NCBI GenBank assembly: GCA_963556195.1
Contig: OY744529.1
Location: forward strand, 58,520,580-58,584,579
DNA from: Sepiola atlantica
Lineage: Eukaryota; Mollusca; Cephalopoda; Sepiida; Sepiolidae
Direction: 5' to 3'
DNA: 64,000 bases
The translations under genes were made by a program, and so were the position numbers. Below the pieces are notes generated by a model. The model had not been told where the DNA came from. It ran no database searches and saw only the letters and a list, made by a program, of their open reading frames with translations. Of this stretch, positions 56,151 to 64,000 are shown in pieces (position 1 is the stretch's first letter; each line of letters starts with the position of its first letter).

Positions 56151-56587
56151 TGTTTATTTAATTATTGTTTGTTTGTGGTTTCCTAAATAATTAATTCAGT
56201 TTTGCAGTATTTGATTGTATTCTATTTAAAAACATACATAATTTGACATCCATTGTAATAAACAATATTTTCTACACAACAAATAATAGGTTGATATTAT
56301 TGTAACTTTAAACAATTAGCTATTCATTTTGAATTCTTGTTTTTTAATTTTATTTATATTGAATAAAGTTCACTTTCAGTATAAATCGAATCGTGTTCCT
56401 TTCGTTTTTTTCTAATGCTTTTTTTAAAAGGCTCATTCATTACTGATAGTCTGACTGTTCGACAGATCTCGCTTAGCATGCTATAATCTTTCAGTGACCA
56501 GGCCTGCTTCTTAACATAGGTCGTTATCCCACTCAGTCGAGATGATTTTAACAGAGTTAATTTTTGCAGGGAGGTGTCGCCATAATC

Positions 56588-56748
56588 TGTCACAGTATGA
56601 CGTAATTACCTCCCCTTAGAGGTAACTCTCCGGGAATAAAAGTTGGGAAGCCAAATTAAAGATAACGACCCTCATATAAGTCTACACGTGTCTCTGTTCT
56701 CTGTTTCCACATACTAACAAAAGAATGTTTTACTATAAAACACTTATA
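56588..56748 (+). repeat. Gypsy 3, putative 5' LTR
   Basis: It starts TGTCACAGTATGACG, contains GGGAATAAAAG (TATA-like) and ends just before the primer-binding site. It has no partner in the window, so its boundaries are inferred. Confidence 0.55.
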
Positions 56749-56766
56749 TGGTGGCAGCGGTAAGAT
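56749..56766 (+). promoter_or_regulatory. Primer-binding site, tRNA-Leu type
   Basis: TGGTGGCAGCGGT is complementary to the 3' end of animal tRNA-Leu (…ACCGCTGCCA plus CCA). It would prime minus-strand DNA synthesis. Confidence 0.65.
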
Positions 56767-56980
56767 AAACAAGAAAAAGGAATCATGAATTCTACAGCAA
56801 AATCTAACGGAGAAAACATCAGCAGAATTTTTAAAAAGCCATCTTTCCCGACATAAGTGCACCATGTGCGTTTTATTAAACACGGCAAGCGCCATGTTGA
56901 ATTTTACTGACCCAAATCGTGAGTGCATTCATTCTTGTTTTCAAAGTTGTTTGATTGTTTCATAAAAGTGTTTACAAAAA

Positions 56981-57600
56981 TGTCGAACGATACAAGCGAA
57001 TCATTGATGTGTTGGGAAACTTCAAATTTGATGGAATCCATCAAATTCTTTCAACAGCAATGTAATTTGTATTTCTCCATAAAGGGCATCCCGGAACACA
57101 AACAGGTTGACAGCATTCTTTTGTTATCAGGAGTAGAAGACCTCAGACAATACAATCTGTGGACATTTGATAAAGAATCCGCCATGCATAACCATGCAAT
57201 TATTTGGAAAAATTTTTTGGAACAGTTAGAGCAACAAACTAACTACCGGATCGCGCAACTTTATCTGCAAAAATACTCACAAAAGGAAACAGAAAACATA
57301 GATGATTTCCTAGCATGAAGCAGACTGCAGGCACAAAAATGCAAGTTCCAAGATGCAAGGAATGTGGAAGAGCGTATAATCGACCAAATTACTATAGGAA
57401 CTAAATTCCCAGAACTTCAAAAACAGCTACTCAGCAAACACAAGTAGATGACGCTTCAGGAAGTTCTGAACATTTGTAGGAGTCACGAGGTCTCAATAAA
57501 TTATATGAGGCAAATGGGCAAACTACAGGGGAATAACGACCACAAAATAAGTGCAATAAAGCACAGGCCTGGGAAGCCGGAGTTTTGCAACAAATGTGGA
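56981..57600 (+). pseudogene. Gypsy 3 gag
   Basis: The frame from MSNDTSESLM runs to a TGA at about 57316 and continues beyond it. KFFQQQCNLYFSIKGIPEHK, DSILLLSGVEDLRQYNLW and RIAQLYLQKYSQKETENIDD match the Gag core of these elements, followed by ERIIDQITIGTKFPELQKQL and a TAG (57446). MTLQEVLNICRSHEVS then leads to a remnant zinc knuckle (FCNKCG). Confidence 0.8.
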
Positions 57601-57835
57601 CTCGCCACCCTAGACATTGGGTTATCCAACAAAAAATGGGTGCACAACCTCAAAGCCAAGGTGGATACAGGTGCAGAAGGAAACACCCTCCGCCTACGTA
57701 CATTCCAACGGATGTTCCCAGAATGTGTGGACCAAATTGGACAACCACTCCTTGGCACAACACACACAGAAGAAGCGGTACTGACGGCCTACAATGGATC
57801 TGTATTGCTACAATGTGCATATAAAGGTGAATGAA
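57601..57835 (+). pseudogene. Gypsy 3 aspartic protease
   Basis: LKAKVDTGAEGNTLRL holds the D-T-G triad (Asp codon 57664-57666). TFQRMFP and LTAYNGS follow as in the family. A TGA ends the frame at 57832. Confidence 0.8.
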
Positions 57836-58059
57836 GGTCCATAAAATTTTATGTGGTGACCTCAGATGGGCAAACCCTACTAAAGGATTTCAAACTGGTC
57901 ACTCTGTATTGTGCCATTCAGTGAACAAAGTTTGCCCCAGCCAACTAACAAGGATGCCCCGATCAATTCAGTGAAGGACCTGATTGAAACTTAATTGGAT
58001 CGATTCGAACAGATTAGTCACTTCGCAGGAGATTAGCACATCGTGTTCATGCACCAAGA

Positions 58060-58850
58060 AAATGTTCCATCCACATGAGGGACGAAATCAAGGCAGAACT
58101 AGATGAAATGACCGCACAAGGAATCATCGCAAAGTCAATGAGCCTACCGACTGGGTTAATAGCATCGTATACGTACGGAAAAGCAATGGTAAACTAAGGC
58201 TATGTTTGGACCATAAAGATCATGTGTTGCCATCACAAGACTCCGGCCATGGAGGAGCTAACACACAAACCCTTTGGCGTGAAATTCTTCTCCAAACAGG
58301 ATTCACAACTACTGACCACGTTCAATTCGCTGTTTGGAATCTATTGTTTCCAAAGATGTTTGATCTAGTTGTGTCCCAAAATGTATTCCAACAAAAGATG
58401 GACATTATCATAGAAAAGTGTACGGAAGCCCTGACACTGATCGATGAGGTGATCATATATGGGAAAACCAAGGAACAACACGACCGGAACTTACACAGGC
58501 TGATGGAAACAGCACAGACTGCAGGTATGACGTTCAGTAGCAACAAATGTGCAGTCGACAAGAGAAAAATTAAATTCTTTGGTGCCATATTTGACGAAAA
58601 GGGGGTACATCCAGATCCAACAAAAGTGGAGGAGATTAAACTACTTCCCAGCCCAACAAACATCACGTGGCTGCAGGAAGTGCTAGGAATTATTACCTAC
58701 ATGGCACCATTTGTTCCCAAACTCTCTGACTTCACAGCAAACCTAAGAGAACTCCTAAAGAAGGATGCTGAATACAAGTGGAGCGACAACCATCAAAAGT
58801 CGCTTCAGGAGATAAAGGACAATATGCGAAGAAATGTTACTTCGATATTA
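58060..58850 (+). pseudogene. Gypsy 3 reverse transcriptase
   Basis: Pieces in different frames: EIKAELDEMTAQGIIAK (start), THKPFGVKFFSKQDS, then a longer frame with FQQKMDIIIEKCTEAL, DEVIIYGKTKEQHDRNLHRL, SNKCAVDKRKIKFFGAIF and PKLSDFTANLRELLKKDAEY. The catalytic box reads LIDEV where the family has I/V-A/T-D-D, so the second Asp is Glu. Motif A (LD...Y) is damaged. Confidence 0.8.
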
Positions 58851-59215
58851 TGACTCTTCCAAAAAGGCCATCATACAAGTGAACGCATCATCCAGAGGCT
58901 TAGGGGCAGCTTTGCTACAAGATGGAAAATCCATAGCATTTGCCTCAAAATCCCTGACCGGAGCAGAGCAGCGCCACACAAACATTGAGTGAGAACTGTT
59001 AGCAGTCGTGTATAGCTGTGAACGTTTTTTGACATACATCTACAGGTGTTCGTTCGAAGTAGAGAGTGATCATAAACCCCTAGAGATGATCAGCCTTAAG
59101 AACCTGACAGCAGCCCCCACCCTGACTCCAGCAAATACTATTGCAACTGCAGGAATACGACATGGTCCTAAAATATCGACCAGGCAAGGAGATGTTACTG
59201 GCAGATAGACTATAA
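58845..59215 (+). pseudogene. Gypsy 3 RNase H
   Basis: AIIQVNASSRGLGAALLQDG has Asn where the first catalytic Asp normally stands (VDAS). RHTNIE then meets a stop, and ELLAVVYSCERFLTYIYR and EVESDHKPLEM follow. The Glu and the later Asp are kept. The C-terminal end is out of frame. Confidence 0.8.
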
Positions 59216-59229
59216 AAACCTCTCAACAA

Positions 59230-59910
59230 GAGCAATAACTGTGCCTTATGCCAAAAATACCAGAGGCCACAGAGTGCTGAAACCCTTATGCCACATGAAA
59301 TCCCAGTGCGACCATGGAAAATCGTGGCTACTGACATTTTCAATCTCAATGGACACAATTACCTACTCATTGTTGCCTATTATTCAAAGTACCCCTTCAT
59401 CCGCAGACTAAAGGATTTCTCCAGTTAGGAAGTCATCAACCTGACCAAACAGATATTTGGGGAAGAAGTCGTCCAAGAAAGACTCATCAGCAATAACGGG
59501 TCACACTACAGCTCGTATCACTTCAAGAAGTTTGCCAAGGAATGGGGTTTCAAACACATCGCCTCATCTCCCAGGTACCCACAGTCGAATGACATGGCTG
59601 AACGATGCATTCAGACAATCAAATAAGCCATGAGAAAGGCTATGCTGAGCAATCGAGACATAGACATGAGTCTGTTGTGTGTCCGATCAACACCCATAGT
59701 CCATGTCATTCCATCCCCTAGAGAACTATCATGCGGTCAGAAACTGATCAGCAATCTCCCTGTGAAATGTACAAATAACCATGCCAGAAGGGAGGAGATC
59801 AGGGATCACCTTTACCAGAGACAATCCATGCAGAAGGCACAGCATGATAATCATGTGAAGGATCTCCCCAGCCTCAGCACAGAACAGCAGGTTCGAGTAC
59901 AGAACTAGGG
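59230..59910 (+). pseudogene. Gypsy 3 integrase
   Basis: The zinc-finger end is NCALCQKYQRP. The core runs MPHEIPVRPWKIVATDIFNL (first Asp, codon 59333-59335), SKYPFIRRL, a stop, then ISNNGSHY, where the second catalytic Asp is Asn, and PQSNDMAERCIQ, where the Glu is kept. After another stop the frame 59630-59908 continues to LSTEQQVRVQN. Inactive. Confidence 0.85.
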
Positions 59911-60289
59911 CTTACGACAAGCCTGCACTGAACCGCGGTGCTACATCGTAGAAACCTCAGCTGAACAAGTCCTATGCAGAAACCATAGGCACCTGATGGA
60001 AGACTCTGGTCATGTGAATAATAAACAGACACTAATACCCCCCTCTCCCCAGCATCACACCAAACAACCTATATATTAGCCCAATTTAAAAACTGGACTT
60101 CAGAATCTGCAACAGCCAGGTTTATCCGAACCACTACTGATATTCTTGGACCTCATGGAGATGAAAAAAGTGGCGGCAGAAGTGAATGGCTGGCATATTG
60201 CACAAAGGAGGGATGCCAATCTAAAATAACCGATTATCGGTCAAATAGATTTAATTTGCTGTTTGAAAATGCATTGTCCATATTTCACC

Positions 60290-61620
60290 ATAAAAAAAAC
60301 AGATAATAGAATTTTTATCAACACGTACAACTTCAAGTAATTTGAAAGTACAAAGTGTTTGGGCTGAAATTTTGGATGAAAGAATTTCTTCCCATCTTGT
60401 TGTAGTTGAACTATTGAATGTTTATATAACAAAGCCTTTTTGGAATCTTGTGAATAGTTCAATTCAATATGTTGTCTTTCACCAATATGTCCAACAAATG
60501 ATGCAAAACTTTTGAACACTGGATTCACAAGCCACAGATGATGCTGAGTGATGACTGCAGAGGTGTATTTGGAGGTGAATTCTTCGAAAGTAATCAATTG
60601 CTTTGTGCGGAAGCTCTTAAAACCTCTAAGCCTGTGTTAGAATGTTTGGTCATGGTGTTAGAATGTTTGGTCATGGTGATAACCAACTTCGTTGTTGTTA
60701 CAAAGAACCAACTGCATGACTTTTTGGAAGAAGGTGTGTTTTGAAGAGAAGTGGACCAGGAGACAAAAGATGCCCTGAGAAGCTGCTCTCTGACACATCT
60801 GACAGGAGAGCATGCATTTGGTGATTTGGACTTCAGCATGCAGACAAAAAGACATGCATCAATACACAACCGATTCATGTCGAACATGCTCACACGCAAT
60901 CAGACAACAGTTTGACTACAGAACTACAATCAGTTTTTAATTTGTCAAGAAAGCAAGCAAAAGAACTGCGAAAAAGGCAAAAGCAGCAGGAACTTCTTGT
61001 TAAACTCCATTTGCAGGAAAGGATAACCAAACATGAAAGGGAAAAGAAAGAAAAATCTTCTAAAGTTGCTGCTGAGAAACAGAGACTTATAAACTCGGTC
61101 ACCAAACATGGAGGTCGCGTAAAAACTGTTAAGGATGTATCGCAAGTGTCAGCTTTTGGTGTAGAAGCTCTATGAGACCAACTTAAGTATTTGAAAGTTG
61201 TCTTGGATGAAAAACTCAAATTTAGTTGGAAAAAAGCTCAGTTAGAAGCTGCTCTCTGCAATTACCTAAATCCTGAGAAGCAAATTGAGAAAGAAAATGA
61301 TGATTCCAGTAGTAGTTCTGACGAAGAACCATTTTCAGACAGTTTCTAATACAAGCATCAAGGACAATGGGTGGCTGTAGTTTATGATTCCTCGTTTTAT
61401 ATTGGTCAAGTCATTGATTATATTTCTCCATCTAGTGCGGTGATTAAATTTTTGACCCAAACTAAATGTAGAAATGACTATTTTCAGTGGCTTTTGTCCG
61501 ATGACATAGCCCAGGTGGAATTCCAATTTGTCTTCAGGTGGGACTTGAATGTAACACGCATTTCAAGTGATGGAAGAGTATGGCATATCCCTAATAACAG
61601 AAGCATATAACCAAATTACA
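60290..61620 (+). pseudogene. Broken gene of an unrecognised invertebrate family
   Basis: Plus-strand pieces join in order across frame changes: VWAEILDERISSHLVVVELL (60360-60420); LSDDCRGVFGGEFFESNQLL (60541-); CSLTHLTGEHAFGDLDFSMQ and KRHASIHNRFMSNML (60780-60895); a highly charged coiled-coil-like segment KQAKELRKRQKQQELLVKLH (60912-61175); an acidic SSSSSDEEPF; and a C-terminal domain WVAVVYDSSFYIGQVIDY (61371-61610), reminiscent of small SH3/Tudor-like barrels. At least three frameshifts or stops occur. A 21-bp direct repeat (GTTAGAATGTTTGGTCATGG type) near 60640-60680 adds codons. I recall similar multi-copy uncharacterised proteins in invertebrates but cannot assign a function. It may be transposon-borne. 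Confidence 0.5.
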
Positions 61621-61624
61621 GATG

Positions 61625-63600
61625 AGTGAAACTGCCACTAAAATCTCCAATAAATATGTCTTTGCACATTTGAAATTTACTGTTTTCTTTTTTTATTTCT
61701 TTAAAAATTGAATTTAAAGCTTTATAATAAGCCTTTGTTTAAAAATTGACCACTGATTTATTTTCTCTAACAAATTTCCACGTTTCGTGTCAATCCCTTT
61801 TTATGTTTTTTACATGCCGAAAATCTTCTAATATTAGAAAACAACCCTTTTTTTTAAATTCCTCATCCTAAAATGAGTCAAGTATAAAAGCTCCAGGCAT
61901 GTATCTTTAGTGGGTACCATTTTACAAAAAGTTCGGTAAGGTGTACATTTGACCCATTTTTCAGGCTAACTGCCAAATTGGGCTTCGGGCAAGGCTATCC
62001 ATAATTATGAATCGCCTTAGCCCCCGGCCATGTTTACATGCTAGAAACAAGAGGTTTTTATGTATGTACTAATGAACATTTTTTTTTAGCTTAATCTGTA
62101 TGATGTTATGAATCATAATAATAAGTTTCAATGTGTTAGCTGTTAAAATAAAACTTCTATGAACAGTCAAAGTTGCTTTTTTGTATCGTTTCTGCACAAT
62201 TTTTGTGACGGCATGTGATTTTCACCAATGTTTAAGACTGGGTATATCTAAGAATTATTAATTCCATCTATATATTTCTTTTAATGAACTATGGCATTAT
62301 ATTTATGAAGAGTTTTCACTTATTTAAATCTTTTATCTTCACTTATACACTGCTTAATTGACCTTTTGTTCAGTATCACACAAAACGCGATGTCCGGCCA
62401 ACTTTGAATGCTCATAACTCTGGTGCTAATTGAGATAACAAGATAAATTTGGTATTTTTTTAAAAATCTTGCAGCACTATATATGTATACCTAAAAAAAC
62501 TATTGCACCAAGTGAGAATGAACTCTTCAATTTTAAAGTAGAAAAAAGATGCGCACATATGAAATGTGAGATTAGAAATTGAGGATTGGTCTCTTTCTTG
62601 GCTGGGCTTTGATGCCAGCAGATGTGTCTGCCGGGCTCTCTCCTTTTTACATTGTTTTTACACCACTGACGCGATGTTTTAAGATCTTGCTCGTGAGAAG
62701 AAGATGGAACTCCCAGACAGCTACCCATTTCAGCATGGTGTTTTCTACTGGTTGAGGCATTTATATCAACAATAGTTCCAAGAAAATACAAAGTAAGTCG
62801 TATTTACTTCGCATAGACCATGCATTCTCGATAATGTGTTACCCTGGCAATCCATGTTTATTCCGATTGTGTGTAGGGACTTTTAATGTGAACTCTTATG
62901 TTAATAATTATGTCTATAATTTTTACCCTTTTTATGTATCCTGGTTTATTATGTCTCTCTTACGCTAGTCTTTGACAAACCCTCTCTGTGAGACATGTAT
63001 GTATGTATGTATGTATGTATGTATGTGTAAATGCAACCGTCTCTTTATTATTGTCATTTTTACATCACTGGTATTTTCTCAACAAAATACCTATTCAATA
63101 TGGTGGCCGCATGCTGGAGTAGGAGTTCCAGCATGTGCATCGTTATAAAAACGTATGAAATGGAATATTAAATATTCTAATTTTATAATGAATTAGCAAC
63201 CTTCGAAAACTCTTTTCTTCATCTGTGTACCCACTTTGATGTGGGCCTTTTCTACTTATCTTCTCTTTTACTTTGCATGTGCAGTTTCTGTCATCTAGTA
63301 CCTAAATCAGGAGAACATAATCGTCTGTTTTTCCTATAAAAAGAACAAGAACTAGCAAGATCTTCTAGCTCAACCTTGTGATTTCTAAATTACTAAGTGT
63401 ATCCTTTGTTTAGTAAACCTTCTTTTCTGTACTAAATATATCTTTTTTTTCTCTGTTAATACTGATATTTAAATTACAACAGTTGCATATCAATAAAGTC
63501 TTTCGCAGGTTCGGTATTCATAGATACTTTTAAATTATGTTTCGAAATTTTTTAGATGAGGATTTATGATTTGGATTATTCGAACTACTGCCCTCATTTT
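61625..63600. other. Unassigned stretch
   Basis: It contains an (ATGT)n tract at 62996-63026 and a TATA-like CCTATAAAAAG near 63334. The 104-codon minus-strand frame at 62477-62791 is GC-richer than its surroundings but is not recognised. No transposon is seen. Confidence 0.4.
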
Positions 63601-63603
63601 GGA

Positions 63604-63982
63604 TGTTATTCTCACAATATTTCGACCGATGTAACCTCCGGCCTTCTTCAAATTCTTGTCGAACTCTAGAATCTGTACAGAATTTCGAACAGAACAATTT
63701 ATTTAATCCATGTGGACCTGTGGCGCAACGGACAAAGTGCTAAGTGATAATCAATTCTAAGTGAATGTTGAAGGTTCAATCTTCAGTATCAGCGATTTTA
63801 AGAATACAGTTACAAATTACTTAATCTACTTCTACCGTGTCATGGCTGATGGAATGAGAGCAGTTTATCGCCACAGATTAAATAAAGGGTCCCGTTCAAA
63901 ATTCCCTACAGATTCCCGAGTTCGACAAGTGCACCTGAAAAATGTCAGAAGTTACATCGGCCGAAGCATTGTGAGAATAACA
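63604..63982. mobile_element. Foldback element with about 85-bp imperfect TIRs
   Basis: TGTTATTCTCACAATATTTC at the left end and GAAGCATTGTGAGAATAACA at the right end are complements. Pairing continues through CGATGTAAC, CTTGTCGAACTC and AATCTGTA. The left arm contains CTTCTTCAA; on the minus strand it reads as a TTGAAGAAG...GGTCGAAA motif. A tRNA-like segment lies in the loop. Confidence 0.75.
63714..63795 (+). repeat. tRNA-Arg(UCU)-like relic
   Basis: CTGTGGCGCAACGGACAAAG matches the 5' half of animal tRNA-Arg(UCU), including the A box. ATTCTAA is an anticodon-loop-like heptamer with TCT. AAGGTTCAATCTTC fits the B box and T arm, with a CTT changed stem. The anticodon stem and acceptor are degraded, so this is a pseudogene or a SINE head rather than a working tRNA. 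Confidence 0.55.
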
Positions 63983-64000
63983 TACAAGAAAAGAACAGTT

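Larger units (their letters stand above)
56588..60235 (+). mobile_element. Gypsy element 3 (Ty3/gypsy, 3' LTR missing)
   Basis: A 5' LTR, primer-binding site and gag-protease-RT-RNase H-integrase segments are present in order on the plus strand. Stops and frameshifts are frequent. No second LTR follows the integrase, although AAAGGAGGGATG at about 60202 resembles a polypurine tract followed by TG. Truncation at or after that point is inferred. Confidence 0.85.

Noticed and set aside
60241..60597. 118-codon minus-strand frame
   Set aside because: The plus strand of the same DNA carries pieces of the broken gene at 60290-61620, so this is a shadow.
62477..62791. 104-codon minus-strand frame
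   Set aside because: It has no recognised motif, and a frame of this length can occur by chance in a GC-richer patch. It remains unassigned.

Overview
This window is eukaryotic nuclear DNA from an animal. It is AT-rich and has no operons or ribosome-binding sites. It is packed with microsatellites ((TA)n, (CT)n, (CA)n, (ATGT)n), poly-G/C runs and decayed transposable elements. The mix of Ty3/gypsy elements of the invertebrate K02A2.6-like type, R4/Dong-like and CR1/jockey-like LINE pieces, mariner-like elements, tRNA-derived relics and many foldback elements fits a repeat-rich marine invertebrate. A mollusc, possibly a cephalopod, is plausible, but nothing here proves the species. Almost every long reading frame is either a repeat translated by chance or a broken transposon gene.

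Layout. 1-2.2 kb: AT-rich DNA, then two copies of a GC-rich dispersed repeat built from short hairpins (called GR here). 2.4-7.6 kb: a cluster of six or seven long inverted repeats separated by (TA)n tracts. 9.2-10 kb: the only convincing host coding sequence, a minus-strand first exon encoding a signal peptide and ending at a splice donor, with CpG-rich DNA upstream. 12.2-14.7 kb: a 2.6-kb pyrimidine-rich satellite with ordered sub-blocks. 14.9-21.5 kb: LINE fragments, a probable solo LTR sitting inside a (TA)n tract, and a gypsy integrase fragment. 23-24.1 kb: a 1-kb dispersed repeat (R1). 24.2-29.0 kb: gypsy element 1 (plus strand) with a LINE inserted at its 5' LTR edge. 31-33.6 kb: a LINE tail and a second, interrupted R1 copy. 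33.8 kb: a perfect 64-bp palindrome. 34.2-36.2 kb: two tandem arrays. 36.2-41.1 kb: gypsy element 2 (minus strand), nearly full length, inserted in the second array and itself carrying a GR copy. 41.2-42.8 kb: more GR copies. 46.2-49.3 kb: a mariner relic with a mutational hairpin, then a TIR-bounded mariner-like element whose catalytic region is duplicated. 53-56.2 kb: tandem arrays, a MITE and an 830-bp duplication. 56.6-60.2 kb: gypsy element 3 (plus strand), without a recognisable 3' LTR. 60.3-61.6 kb: a broken gene of an unrecognised invertebrate family. 63.6-64 kb: a foldback element containing a tRNA-Arg-like relic.

No cellular pathway can be read from the window. The gag, protease, RT, RNase H and integrase segments of each gypsy element once worked together as a retrotransposon, but all three copies carry stops or frameshifts, and elements 1 and 3 also have altered catalytic residues. 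The nesting gives a relative order of events: the 34-36 kb array is older than gypsy 2, which is older than the GR copy inside it. All calls come from reading the sequence by eye. Family names rest on remembered conserved motifs, not on searches.
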